A DNA stretch of 64,000 nucleotides from an uncultured Lachnospiraceae bacterium (GCA_910586585.1 CAJUKA010000010.1:1-64000), one strand, 5' to 3'; positions 1 to 8,377 are shown, numbered from the stretch's first letter. Numbers and translations: made by a program. Notes: generated by a model not told the origin, from the letters alone.

Positions 1-25
1 GCTTAAATAAGGGATTCTATAAAAT

Positions 26-112
26 TTAGATATTACGTAAGTGTTTAAAACCCGGCAGGCAGAATCTCCATAATACTCTTTGTGGATTTCCCACTGTCAA
101 ATCTTTGTTCAT
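26..112 (-). pseudogene. MATE efflux transporter, N-terminal stub
   Basis: A 28-codon frame preceded by an AAAGGA ribosome binding site begins MNKDLTVGNPQRVLWRFCLP. This matches the start of MATE-family multidrug/sodium antiporters, where the DLT.GNP motif precedes the first membrane helix. After about 20 residues the family match stops (GFKHLRNI, then stop), so the remaining 400 or more residues are missing. It lies divergently from the truncated LysR gene at 225, a common arrangement of a regulator and its target transporter. Both are broken, which suggests one original locus decayed by deletion. The match is by memory of the family motif. Confidence 0.6.
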
Positions 113-224
113 AGCATCATATCCTTTCTAAGTTTTCAATTTACTTCTTTTTAGAAATGTATTATAATGCATATTGTGAAATATGAAAAATATATATAAT
201 ACATAGAAAAAATATAAAAAATAT

Positions 225-707
225 ATGAATGTTAATTTTGAATACTATAAAATCTTTTATTTTGTGGCGAAATATGGAAATATAACAAAAGCGGCCATTG
301 CATTAGACAGTAACCAGCCGAATATAACACGAATTATAAAACTGTTGGAATCACAGTTGAATTGTAGACTGTTTATCCGCGAAGCAAGAGGAATCAGATT
401 GACAGAGGAAGGAAAAACCCTCTATTCTCATGTAGAAATTGCGTACAGCCACCTATTAAATGCACAAGAGGAAATATGTAGGCAGGACTCGCAAATATGT
501 GGCACTGTAACGATAGGAGCAACAGAAACTGCTTTACATTTGTTTCTGCTAAACTTTCTGCATAGCTTTAAGCTAGAATATCCAGCAGTTAGGATTAAGA
601 TTTATAACCAATCCACACCGGAAACGTTTTGTAAAGGACTTTTTAATCAAGTTCACAGAAAATTTACATTTCAGGGCAAAAAAATAAGGCCGGGAACCTG
701 TTTTTAG
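225..707 (+). pseudogene. LysR-family transcriptional regulator, truncated
   Basis: Residues 1-60 form a typical LysR winged helix-turn-helix (ITKAAIALDSNQPNITRIIK) and residues 60-133 run through the linker helix into the start of the substrate-binding domain (YPAVRIKIYNQSTPE). From about base 624 the frame continues into unrelated sequence and stops at residue 160, whereas LysR proteins are about 290-310 residues. Two thirds of the effector domain is therefore missing. A TATAAT box lies at 196-201; no strong ribosome binding site is seen. The remnant could bind DNA but could not sense a ligand; it is most likely dead. Confidence 0.8.
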
Positions 708-717
708 ATTCCCGGCC
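676..717 (-). terminator. Rho-independent terminator of the Rpn nuclease gene
   Basis: A perfect 9-bp stem, GGCCGGGAA at 688-696 and TTCCCGGCC at 709-717, is followed in the minus-strand direction by a U-rich run (complement of the A-run at 680-686). It lies just after the stop codon of the minus-strand gene at 730 and also overlaps the end of the truncated LysR frame. Confidence 0.85.
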
Positions 718-729
718 TACGGTTTTGTT

Positions 730-1554
730 TTATGCTGTCCGCTCTGCTTTCAATTTTTTTACTTCGTCAAGAGGAAGTCCTGCATATTCCGCAATTTTTT
801 CAAGTGTCAACATTCCATCTGCCAACATTCTTTTAGCAACCTCTTTCAAAGATTCTTTTCTCATATCCTCCATCATTTTACACATTTCCTGAACTCCTTT
901 CGGGTTTTCCTTCAAATATCTTGTTCGTTCTGCCATCAGTTCAAAATTCATATCAGCCGCTTGGGTACAGTTAAAATCGTGCATGAGTTTTCCTATATCG
1001 GATTCTCCACGATATTCACCATTCACATAAAGAATATGCTCCCCATCTTCAAAAGATTTACCCGTTGCAAGGTTGATTCGCTCAATCGGATAAACTGCTT
1101 TACCCTGACCATAAAAATCTTTTTCAATGATAAAGATTGTATATGTGTCTGGCAATTCTTTAAATTCCTGACCTGAATGGAGATTCTCTATATCCATTAC
1201 ACTTGAATGATACCTTGCCCTGTGTGGGTCTGCTCCCTTGTCTTGCCTCTGGACTTCCAAATCGTATTTTTTCCCAACTGAATCTGTTCCATATGCGTCC
1301 AAACAGATAGAACGTGCCCCAGCCAATCTTTTCATATCCTTCTGTGTTTCACAATCAGTAATAATTAAATCGGGTTTATCTGTGATAATGCGCAACACAA
1401 ATTCAGCCAGTGGAATATTGTCTTTAAAAAGACAACGCATGAAATCATCATCGATTGGTCGTAAACCTCTTAAACGCTGTAAATCTTCCTGATATTGCTG
1501 TTCCGTTACTGTCAATCTTCCCACCTGCTTTCCTTTTCGTTTTCGTATCTCCAT
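730..1554 (-). CDS. Rpn-family recombination-promoting nuclease / PD-(D/E)XK transposase-like protein
   Basis: The 274-residue protein has the layout of Rpn/PDDEXK_2 proteins: an N-terminal FMRCLFKDN segment, then LDAYGTDSVGKKYDLEVQRQD (about residues 86-106), in which the acidic residue and the ExQ after a strand form the nuclease site, then R-RYHSS-MD and a C-terminal helical region with a short leucine-rich tail. Known Rpn proteins are magnesium-dependent DNA endonucleases; some promote RecA-independent recombination and some act in phage defence. It stands alone between a truncated regulator and an insertion sequence, typical of these mobile multicopy genes. An AGGAGG ribosome binding site lies 11 bases before the chosen start. 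Confidence 0.85.
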   Translation of the reverse strand: MEIRKRKGKQVGRLTVTEQQYQEDLQRLRGLRPIDDDFMRCLFKDNIPLAEFVLRIITDKPDLIITDCETQKDMKRLAGARSICLDAYGTDSVGKKYDLEVQRQDKGADPHRARYHSSVMDIENLHSGQEFKELPDTYTIFIIEKDFYGQGKAVYPIERINLATGKSFEDGEHILYVNGEYRGESDIGKLMHDFNCTQAADMNFELMAERTRYLKENPKGVQEMCKMMEDMRKESLKEVAKRMLADGMLTLEKIAEYAGLPLDEVKKLKAERTA

Positions 1555-1599
1555 ACTACCATAAACCTCCTGATTTTACAAGCCGGGAGCCAGCGCATT

Positions 1600-2785
1600 C
1601 ACGGAAATCAATTTTGGAAAACATCACAAATACAAGAAGGGTCAAGCAGGCATCCAAACATAATTTTTGAAAAAGCACGTTTGGATGCAGACCTTTCCTT
1701 ATATGTTTTTATTAGATTGATTGCCAGCTTTCTAAGCATATTCAGGTTCTGCTGCACATTTTTATCCTCTACTCGGCAGTAATCTTCCCTGAAATGGACA
1801 TCAAGCAACCAGTGCATTGTCTCCGCTGACCACTCCCCACGTGCATAATAGAGCAGCTCCTTTGCCGACAGCCTCCGACTGGAAATGTAATAGTGCCATT
1901 CACTCGACTGTTCACCTTTTACCTCAAATTCAGTATGGATGGCACCTATGCTCTTCAGGTTTTTCCAGTCCCCCCTGCCAGCCAACCATCCAATATCATT
2001 TGTGACAAAAGCCGTCCGTTTTTCTATTTTGTCCCGGCTTTTCTCTGTACTGCCTGCCTTCTCCATTTCTTCATGAAAAGTTTCATCCTGCACATAATCT
2101 TCTATATCTTTTTTCAGTGTCCCCTGATTGTCTTTTGCGCACAGTAAATAATCAGCATGCCCAGCGATAACGGCTTCTGCTGTTTTCTTCTGACAATTCA
2201 ATGCATCGGCAACTACCATGCACCCACCAATTTCAAGCTGTCCTATAAGCTCCTGGACTGCAGGAATCTCATTGCTTTTACCATCCACGCTTTTCTGGGC
2301 AAAGGTAATTCCGAGCTCCGAAACCTGTGCACTTACGATATGGAGAGGGCTTTCATAACTGCCCATATGCCCCGTCGAGCGGATTGTCTTTCCATCCAGG
2401 GCGATTGTCATCCCTTCCCTTTTTTCAGGCAGGATGTCTTCTGCCCACTGGACAAAACAGCGGTTAAGGGATTCTGGCTTTATTAGCTTAAGAAGGCACA
2501 GAAGCCAGTAATAGCATGGCACATTTTCTATCCCGAATTTCTCCTTTAAAAATATGCTTATCCTGTCGCTTGCTGCCCACTGGTGTATCTGGCTGATATT
2601 TTTCAGCCCGCAGATGCTTCCAAGTATTACAATTGTTATTGCTTCTACCACACTACAGAAATAGCCATTGTATTCTCTTGTTGTTTCTATTTCTTCAAAA
2701 TATTGAGTTATGATATTCTTTTCCATAGGTCTATTATACATGGTTTTGAAGAAATTGAAATGTTTTTCAAAAATTGATTTCCGTG
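1600..2785 (-). mobile_element. Complete ISAs1-family insertion sequence
   Basis: The 1186-bp element is bounded by near-perfect inverted repeats: CACGGAAATCAATTTTGGAA at 1600-1619 (continuing to 1622) and the complement CACGGAAATCAATTTTTGAA ending at 2785. It encodes one transposase. The transposase stop codon (complement of TCA at 1608-1610) lies inside the left repeat. ISAs1 elements normally make 8-10-bp target duplications; the flanks at 1590-1599 and 2786-2795 do not match, so either a duplication was lost or flanking DNA was deleted after insertion. Confidence 0.85.
1608..2741 (-). CDS. ISAs1-family DDE transposase
   Basis: The 377-residue protein shows the ISAs1 / H-repeat-associated layout: an N-terminal DDE_Tnp_1-associated helical domain (LGSICGLKNISQIHQWA), then the catalytic core with the first aspartate in ALDGKTIRST, a second acidic region at VVADALNCQKKTAEAVIAGH, LLCAKDNQGTL, and the C-terminal LDVHFREDYCRVEDKNVQQN block that carries the last catalytic glutamate. 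Length is normal and the frame is intact, so the element may be active. An internal methionine six residues in (base 2726) is an equally good start; neither has a strong ribosome binding site. Confidence 0.9.
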   Translation of the reverse strand: MYNRPMEKNIITQYFEEIETTREYNGYFCSVVEAITIVILGSICGLKNISQIHQWAASDRISIFLKEKFGIENVPCYYWLLCLLKLIKPESLNRCFVQWAEDILPEKREGMTIALDGKTIRSTGHMGSYESPLHIVSAQVSELGITFAQKSVDGKSNEIPAVQELIGQLEIGGCMVVADALNCQKKTAEAVIAGHADYLLCAKDNQGTLKKDIEDYVQDETFHEEMEKAGSTEKSRDKIEKRTAFVTNDIGWLAGRGDWKNLKSIGAIHTEFEVKGEQSSEWHYYISSRRLSAKELLYYARGEWSAETMHWLLDVHFREDYCRVEDKNVQQNLNMLRKLAINLIKTYKERSASKRAFSKIMFGCLLDPSCICDVFQN

Positions 2786-2876
2786 AGGAAAATATTATGA
2801 GAATTGATATCCGCTTTGATTTAGGCTATAATTTTTCTGTAAGTCAATGTGTTTTGTCATACATTAATTTTACACC

Positions 2877-2914
2877 AACTGCCGGATACTTTCGAGGTCT
2901 GGCAGTTATTTTTT
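2877..2914 (+). terminator. Orphan rho-independent terminator
   Basis: AACTGCC at 2877-2883 pairs with GGCAGTT at 2901-2907, followed by ATTTTTT. No gene ends just upstream on the plus strand, so this is probably the surviving terminator of a gene lost near the insertion sequence. The rest of 2786-3160 is AT-rich with only a short palindrome, CCGATATCGG at 3078-3087, and no gene. Confidence 0.6.
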
Positions 2915-3161
2915 GTTAGATATTCCATTGATTTGGCTATAAACAATCAGCATAATCTAAAAAATTTAGAGGTGTAAAAATTTTATTAACAATTCATATT
3001 GTGCCGTTTTGTAATAAAAAACTGTCTAAAACATACTTGAAACAATTGCATTTTTATTTAGCCAAATTAAAATTAGACCGATATCGGCCTAACTTATTTA
3101 ATATTTACTAGGATTATTTTCCCAATTTTTGAAATAATTTTTACATTATTATATTTTTATG

Positions 3162-3213
3162 TTGACAACACAAAAAAAGGAATGTATAATTTGCTCATGT
3201 TACAAATGTAACA
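3162..3213 (+). promoter_or_regulatory. Promoter and BlaI/MecI-type operator
   Basis: TTGACA at 3162-3167 and TATAAT at 3185-3190 are separated by exactly 17 bp. Just downstream, covering the expected transcription start, is the palindrome TGTTACAAATGTAACA (3198-3213). Its core TACAAATGTA matches the TACA-N-ATGTA dyad bound by BlaI/MecI repressors. This implies autorepression of the following two-gene sensor unit. Confidence 0.85.
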
Positions 3214-3232
3214 CGATGAGGAGGGATAACTA

Positions 3233-3616
3233 ATGAGTACAATCAGTTTTAAGATTTCTGACGCTGAATTTGAAGTAATGAGAATACTTTGGCGAGAGAA
3301 AAAAGCGGTATCATTTAGTGATATTCGTATAGAATTAAGTGATAAAATGGGTTGGGAAAAGTCTACGATTGCAACACTTTTAAGAAGGCTACAGAAGAAG
3401 GGGGCTGTTTCGATTCAGGAGAAAGAAATTCATTACTATGTACCAAATATAACAAAAGAAGATTATATGATAAGTAAGAAAAGAAGTCTGATAGATAAAC
3501 TTTATGATGGCAGTACAAAGAATTTTGTCGCAGCTCTCTGCCGAAACGGGGAGCTCACAGAAACGGATATTGATGAACTAAAGATGTATTTTCGGATGGA
3601 GGACAAGAATAAATGA
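3233..3616 (+). CDS. BlaI/MecI/CopY-family transcriptional repressor
   Basis: The 127-residue protein is a penicillinase-repressor winged helix: ISDAEFEVMRILWREKKAVSF at the N terminus, the recognition helix around STIATLLRRLQKKGAV, and a C-terminal dimerisation tail. In the family, a partner membrane metalloprotease cleaves the repressor and frees the promoter. The start has a GAGGAGG site and a consensus operator upstream. The stop overlaps the downstream protease start by 4 bases, so the pair is translationally coupled. The ligand sensed here is unknown, since no beta-lactamase or PBP gene is adjacent. Confidence 0.92.
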   Translation: MSTISFKISDAEFEVMRILWREKKAVSFSDIRIELSDKMGWEKSTIATLLRRLQKKGAVSIQEKEIHYYVPNITKEDYMISKKRSLIDKLYDGSTKNFVAALCRNGELTETDIDELKMYFRMEDKNK

Positions 3617-4962
3617 CCGTTGTTGAAGAATATTCTATAGAGATAATTGAGTTTATTTTTTCGATGACATTTACTGGCAGTATAATATCATTTGTTTTAT
3701 TTATTTTAAAACCTCTTATAAAAGATAAACTTCCTAAGTCATTCCAGTATTATATGTGGTTTTCGGTAGTAATAGCTTTGATGTTTCCTATATCAAAAAT
3801 CATTGTGATTCCTATATCGAATCATTCGGTAATACCAACGAAATTGATGTATAATATTGCACAGTGGATTTCTGATACAGCATCTGAAAAACCCGTAAAT
3901 CTTGTACTCGCTCCGCAAAATGAGAACAGACAAAATGTCTCGCAATTTACTTACCTTCCCAGCATAGCAGTTATTTTATTTGTTCTTTGGCTGTTGGGAA
4001 TGATTCTGTTTCTAGGTTTTAATATTATATGCTATGTGTTTTATGCTCGGAAACTAAACAAACATAATATAAGTGCAGATTGTCAGGATACAGCATTATT
4101 GAATAATCTATTAAAAAGAAAAAACTCTCTACGATTATATAAAAATTCGTTAGTGGAAACACCAATTTTAATTGGTTTTCTTTACCCAGCAATCATTTTA
4201 CCTGATAAAAAATATGAGGATATAAAACTTCGCAATATTCTCATGCATGAAATTGTGCATATGAAAAGGAATGATATTTTCGTTAAATGGTTGTTAATTT
4301 TTGTTGGAGCAATACATTGGTTTAATCCATTTATTTATCTTGTTCGCCGAGAAATGAATAAAGCATGTGAGTTAGCGTGTGATGAATCTGTCATAAAGAA
4401 GTTTGATATTCGTGAAATGCAACTTTATGGTGATACTTTAATTGCAGTTGCCGCTGATTCAATAAAAAAGACATCTCTTCCAATAACTACGTTTGAAGAC
4501 AAAAAAAATCTGAAAGAAAGGTTAGACGCTATTATGAAACATAAAAAATTTTCAAAAAGAACGGTCGTTATAGCAAGTGTTATTTTGATTACTATTGTTT
4601 GTATTATTTCCTTTGGGGGAACATTATTTGCCATAGAAAACGAACATAATTATGCGGATAATTTTCCCCTGCCACAAGACCAAAAACGTATTAAAGCAAT
4701 TGAACTGAGAAATTCTATACGTGATTATGATAAAAAGAACATTGTCGAAGCATATGTGTTTTTGAGCGACTTAGACGGTGAAATCACCAATGCTTATGTA
4801 TATATTGTATATCAGACAAAAAATCCTGATTCTGAAATGCAGAGTGGAATTAAATCTCTTGTATCTGAAGAACTTGGACTTGACAACTCAAATATCTATG
4901 TTGCTTATATGGACTTCGATTCATATACTTCAGATGAAATAGTGGGTAAATGGTATGAGTAG
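3613..4962 (+). CDS. BlaR1-like M56-family membrane metallopeptidase
   Basis: The 449-residue membrane protein has helices near residues 9-33, 43-66, 113-145 and 321-340. The zinc protease motif HEIVH is at residues 212-216 and is followed by MKRND, as in M56 peptidases; ELACDES about 45 residues later carries the third zinc ligand region. Unlike true BlaR1 it lacks a penicillin-binding sensor domain: the roughly 110-residue extracellular tail is unrelated and short (a YVFLSDLDGEITNAYVYIVYQ region). It should sense an envelope signal and cleave the BlaI-like repressor encoded just upstream. The small secreted protein that follows is a possible target or co-sensor. Confidence 0.88.
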   Translation: MTVVEEYSIEIIEFIFSMTFTGSIISFVLFILKPLIKDKLPKSFQYYMWFSVVIALMFPISKIIVIPISNHSVIPTKLMYNIAQWISDTASEKPVNLVLAPQNENRQNVSQFTYLPSIAVILFVLWLLGMILFLGFNIICYVFYARKLNKHNISADCQDTALLNNLLKRKNSLRLYKNSLVETPILIGFLYPAIILPDKKYEDIKLRNILMHEIVHMKRNDIFVKWLLIFVGAIHWFNPFIYLVRREMNKACELACDESVIKKFDIREMQLYGDTLIAVAADSIKKTSLPITTFEDKKNLKERLDAIMKHKKFSKRTVVIASVILITIVCIISFGGTLFAIENEHNYADNFPLPQDQKRIKAIELRNSIRDYDKKNIVEAYVFLSDLDGEITNAYVYIVYQTKNPDSEMQSGIKSLVSEELGLDNSNIYVAYMDFDSYTSDEIVGKWYE

Positions 4963-5037
4963 AAGAATTATTCATTTGAAAGGAGGAATGCAAAAGAAAA
5001 TGTAATTGTTAATGATATTTGTTTTTTTTGAAAGGAA

Positions 5038-5490
5038 ATGAAAAAAAGAAAATTATTGCGCAATATTTCAATGTTATTGTGCGCAGCATTTATTGTAGCA
5101 TCACCTATTGGAGTAAAAGCAGAAGAACTTACTGACGTAGAACCCATATACTACGATACAGAAGAAGGCAGATTCGTTAGCGACCTTGATGAATATTTGT
5201 CGCAGTTAAATGAAGGGACAATTACTCCATATGCCCCAACGTTAGAAGAATCTGAGATTTCATTGTATGATAGTATAATTTCAGATCCATCAAAGGATTG
5301 CAGTAATGTGTTTGGACATAAATGGGGAGAGTGGAGTAGTTGGGAGGAAATCTCTGCTGTACACCGCCCTTCTGGTCCCTGCGTGCTTGTGATGAAGAGA
5401 TGGCGCAGCTGCGAAAGAACTCATTGCGGCGCTAGTCAATCAGAAGCAGATACAATATTCGTTACTTCTTGTCATGGTAATGGTAACTGA
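5038..5490 (+). CDS. Small secreted protein of unknown function, cysteine-containing C-terminal module
   Basis: The 150-residue protein starts with a clear signal peptide (KKRK, then hydrophobic residues 10-22, cleavage near VKAEE). An acidic middle follows, then a C-terminal module with HKWGEWSSW, R.C and THCGASQSE. This resembles the short W-x-W/C-x-x-C modules found in surface proteins of Clostridia, with a superficial likeness to thrombospondin type 1 repeats. Four to five cysteines could form disulfides or bind metal. It follows the BlaI/BlaR1 pair by 75 bases and ends in a terminator, so it is likely the third gene of that unit. Function not recognised. Confidence 0.75.
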   Translation: MKKRKLLRNISMLLCAAFIVASPIGVKAEELTDVEPIYYDTEEGRFVSDLDEYLSQLNEGTITPYAPTLEESEISLYDSIISDPSKDCSNVFGHKWGEWSSWEEISAVHRPSGPCVLVMKRWRSCERTHCGASQSEADTIFVTSCHGNGN

Positions 5491-5508
5491 AAAATGTTAG
5501 TTAAGTAT

Positions 5509-5538
5509 AAAGCGCTTGCATTATGCGAGCGCTTTTCT
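5509..5538 (+). terminator. Terminator after the sensor operon
   Basis: AAAGCGCT at 5509-5516 pairs with AGCGCTTT at 5528-5535, extended inward by TGC/GCG pairing, and is followed by TTCT. It closes the transcription unit that starts at 3162. Confidence 0.8.
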
Positions 5539-6217
5539 ATGGATAAAAGTAATCGTTATCAAGATTAAGTATAATGAGAAATACGGGTAAAATTAATGAA
5601 ATCCGAAATTACAGATTAGAAAATAATATGTATATTTGAAAATATTAACATAACAATCTTATTAGAAATACGATGAGAAAATACTTTCCCGACAGCAAGC
5701 CCTATTCCGTCCTGTAAGTCAAATCTATAAACAGCCACACTCAATGCTGCACCATAACAATTAACGTCCGACGACTCCTTGTCAACAAAACAACCCGAAA
5801 AAGCAAGGCTGTAAAAAATCTTGTGTCTATGGAAAATAAGATTTCCTGATAAGAATTAGATAGTAAAATTTTTTGTCAGCCTTAAGCACTTCTTGTTGTC
5901 AATCTGTTGTCGAAGATTCCTTTATATTTATAGAATAACCACGTTGGAAGGTTTTATACAATTTTTCTTAAATTTTTGCATGATAATTAAGCCTCTGTAC
6001 TATCTGCTTTTTGTGGACTCTTCCCACACCCTGCCAATGGAATAAGGGTGGGATGGTTTGTTTGGATGACACCATCCATCCTTTTCGTTTACAAGTAGAT
6101 TGTGATTTTTTCACCGTATAGAACAATCATCTACTGTGCAGTTTTTTGTTATAAATAACTTTTACCTGGTGACGTAAATCAACGGGGCTTTTTTCATTTA
6201 GACAGGAGGCTTTCAAA
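5539..6217. other. Gene-poor remnant of an integrated element, with repA leader
   Basis: No intact gene is seen. On the minus strand between about 5640 and 5860 a frame of some 70 codons stays open without a start and could be gene debris. The last 200 bases, with T-rich hairpins and an AGGAGG site at 6204-6209, form the leader of the truncated repA. The stretch differs in composition from its neighbours and is best read as debris of a conjugative element. Confidence 0.4.
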
Positions 6218-6373
6218 ATGCCGGAAACTTTGAATCTGAATTACTACTACGGGAATGAAGCCGACCAATACAGCTTCTACCGCATCCCCAAAATCCTTTT
6301 GACCGACCGCCGCTACAAAGGCGTGTCGCCTCGAAAACCTTTTCTTTCTCTTTCCGGCATATCTGTATCATAA
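6218..6373 (+). pseudogene. Replication initiator protein A (RepA), N-terminal fragment
   Basis: The frame begins MPETLNLNYYYGNEADQYSF and continues YRIPKILLTDRRYKGVS, the signature start of RepA_N-type initiators carried by Clostridial conjugative elements and plasmids. After about 37 residues the match ends (PRKPFLSLSG, then stop at residue 52), whereas intact proteins are about 250-300 residues. A good AGGAGG site lies at 6204-6209. Recognition is from the family motif. This marks the scar of an excised or deleted integrative element. Confidence 0.75.
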
Positions 6374-6404
6374 GCCTCCTCCGTTTTGGTATTATGGAAA
6401 TTCC

Positions 6405-6647
6405 TCATTCATTATAGCAGATTTTTGAGGATTTGGACAAAAGACTTATTGAAGTGCCTTCAAGATACAGCGTTGCATATTCAAGAGGGTTGTCTATTGC
6501 CAAAGCATTTAAAGCACATTCATAGCATGGTGTTGTTTTTAATGCTTCTTCCGCTTTTCCGCAGTCTATCCGTAAAACATATCCATCAAAAGTGGTTACG
6601 TTAATACAGTTATGAAGCATATTATACATTGCGTAAATAAATATCAT
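6405..6647 (-). CDS. Small DUF6061-like protein
   Basis: The 80-residue frame resembles small DUF6061-type proteins that ride on Clostridial mobile elements: YNMLHNCINVTTFDGYVLRIDC, then a conserved DNPLEYATLYLEG segment. There is no strong ribosome binding site. It lies between two element fragments, so it may be an expressed cargo gene or another remnant. Function unknown. Confidence 0.4.
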   Translation of the reverse strand: MIFIYAMYNMLHNCINVTTFDGYVLRIDCGKAEEALKTTPCYECALNALAIDNPLEYATLYLEGTSISLLSKSSKICYNE

Positions 6648-6852
6648 ATCTTATCAGACTCTTATTTTTGCCCTTATGAGCGTTCGTAACAAAAGCCATT
6701 TCGTAAAATGGCTTGGGAAAAGAATATAACACAAGGGAAAGCAAAAGAGCAAACTCACTTGTTATAAATTGCGCTCTATTTTTATTGTAAAGAAACAGAT
6801 TTATGAGCAAAAACAGCCAGTACCCACAAAAATAATTGTGGAAAGGCAAAGG

Positions 6853-7040
6853 TCATAAAGCCGAGTTTCTACAAAAAGGAACTGTTTGAGTGGTACATTG
6901 ACGAGGAAAAATTGTATGACTGGAACACCGCTTATGTCACAGGACAGGCATTGACGGACAGGAAAGCAATGGTAACAGAAATCGCAGATTCAAAATTATG
7001 CCGAGAAACACAAAGATATGCCAAATATCTTCCGAAATAG
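6853..7040 (+). pseudogene. Mobile-element gene fragment, C-terminal part only
   Basis: An open frame without a start codon encodes KPSFYKKELFEWYIDEEKLY and continues DWNTAYVTGQALTDRKAM before ending at the stop at 7038-7040. Its composition is protein-like (aromatic and charged residues in proportion), and it lies between conjugative element debris and a hairpin at 7042-7083. The family is not recognised. It is probably the tail of a gene from the same lost element as the repA fragment. Confidence 0.4.
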
Positions 7041-7041
7041 C

Positions 7042-7086
7042 AAATGGCGAAAAAGCCTTAAAATCCAAGACCTATCGCCATTTTCC
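7042..7086 (+). terminator. Possible terminator
   Basis: AAATGGCGA at 7042-7050 pairs with TCGCCATTT at 7075-7083 followed by T. The loop is long (24 bases), so the call is weak; it would end the fragment before it. No gene is seen between here and the AraC gene. Confidence 0.4.
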
Positions 7087-7200
7087 GAGATATGAAAAGA
7101 TATATCTAAAAATTTTCTTGAGGTTTCTGCTAATTTTATAGAACAAACGTCCAACATAAAATAAGTTGTCGGAAAGAACCAAAATCAACTTGTGGCGCTT

Positions 7201-8112
7201 TTAAACCCCTATTCGTTTTACTGGTATCCAGATTCCGCTTTCATACTCATCGCTTTGCGTATCTCCATTGGAATACCATTCAATATTCATATGGTATGAT
7301 ATCTCAAACTCCTGATTTCCAGGAAGCCATTCCTTAAAAATCCGCGTATTCACTGTCTGCAAGGCATTGGGCATGGAACCGATACATTTGAATTTGACCC
7401 ACTCACTTGCCGGAATTTCAAACACGGTCATTCCTTTTGGAATACTGCCTCCCTGATATGCGCCTGCAATATAATAGCGGAACTGGTTTTCGCCTGCATC
7501 ATCTTCAACACAAACTCCAAACTCTCCCACGATACACTCTGCAATCGTCTGTCTGATTTCCTCTTCTTCCTGATTGTTTTCCCCGTTTTGTTTACAGTAT
7601 TTATCACAGAATTTATTCCAAAACTTTGGGATTTCCTGATAGGAAGTATCATAAGAAAATACCCTCTCAAAACCAATCATTTTCATTGCTTCTCTTTTTT
7701 CAACTTTAAATTCCATTTTACTGCCTCCTTTGATTGATATTTCTATGATTAGGGGCTGAAAAACTTTTATCTCATGGGGATGCGACCGAAGCTGCATGGG
7801 AGACATACCATGGAAGCGCGAGAACGCTTTGGTAAAGCTTTCTGGCGTATCATACCCATATTTGTACGCCAAATCAATAATTTTCTCTTTGGCAGATTCG
7901 CGGCTTCCACTTATAACATCAATCCCTGCCAGATAGAGTCTGCGATTCCTCAAATATTCTCCAATAGAATATCCAGTAACAATTTTAAAGCCTTTTTGGA
8001 AATAATAAGGGGATATATGTACCACATCTGCCACTTCATTTGCATCAATATCCACAAGAAGGTGTTCCTCCATATAATCAATTGATTTCTTTAAACTAGC
8101 CAGCCAATCCAT
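7201..8112 (-). CDS. AraC-family regulator with GyrI-like effector-binding domain
   Basis: The 303-residue protein has an N-terminal AraC/XylS DNA-binding domain (residues 8-105, two helix-turn-helices: DANEVADVVHISPYYFQKGF and the SFTKAFSRFHGMSP motif). A C-terminal GyrI-like/SOUL effector-binding domain follows (from about 130, ending SYHMNIEWY, the usual E-W-Y box). Proteins of this layout bind hydrophobic, often toxic small molecules and switch on efflux or detoxification genes. The start is fixed by GGAGG. The leader contains one copy of the GC-rich hairpin repeat described at 8140. Confidence 0.9.
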   Translation of the reverse strand: MDWLASLKKSIDYMEEHLLVDIDANEVADVVHISPYYFQKGFKIVTGYSIGEYLRNRRLYLAGIDVISGSRESAKEKIIDLAYKYGYDTPESFTKAFSRFHGMSPMQLRSHPHEIKVFQPLIIEISIKGGSKMEFKVEKREAMKMIGFERVFSYDTSYQEIPKFWNKFCDKYCKQNGENNQEEEEIRQTIAECIVGEFGVCVEDDAGENQFRYYIAGAYQGGSIPKGMTVFEIPASEWVKFKCIGSMPNALQTVNTRIFKEWLPGNQEFEISYHMNIEWYSNGDTQSDEYESGIWIPVKRIGV

Positions 8113-8139
8113 ACATTTCCCCTCCTAATTATAGTCGCC

Positions 8140-8187
8140 GCGCGACGGCTCTTAAGAATAACGTCATCTCGGCGCTTTTTCGCGAGA
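8140..8187. repeat. 48-nt direct repeat, copy 1
   Basis: This copy matches 8255-8302 at 47 of 48 positions. It starts GCGCGACGGCTCTTAAGAAT and ends in CGCGAGA. It lies in the leader of the minus-strand AraC gene. The core GCGCGACGG is shared with several other gaps nearby. Confidence 0.9.
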
Positions 8188-8254
8188 GAAATTCTCATTC
8201 CTGTACACTCATGCTAATTTCTCTCCTGCGCCTTCTTGTCGTTATTTTCTCGCT

Positions 8255-8302
8255 GCGCGACGGCTCTTAAGAATAACGTCATCTCGGCGCTTTTTCACGA
8301 GA
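8255..8302. repeat. 48-nt direct repeat, copy 2
   Basis: Second copy of the repeat at 8140-8187 with one difference (A for G near the end). The first 16 bases, preceded by CGCT, recur at 11410-11430 in front of the ABC permease gene. It lies between two minus-strand regulator genes, downstream of the MerR gene at 8378. Confidence 0.9.
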
Positions 8303-8377
8303 TTTATTTTCATTTGTTTTCTGCCCTTGATAACAATATATCTTATTTGTTTATTAAATTCCTGCCCTTTTTTGCTT

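Noticed and set aside
5640..5860. Open minus-strand stretch of about 70 codons
   Set aside because: No start codon with a ribosome binding site; kept only as possible debris in the region entry.
6622..6849. 75-codon minus-strand frame within the element debris
   Set aside because: No start signal, no family likeness; overlaps a neighbouring small frame.
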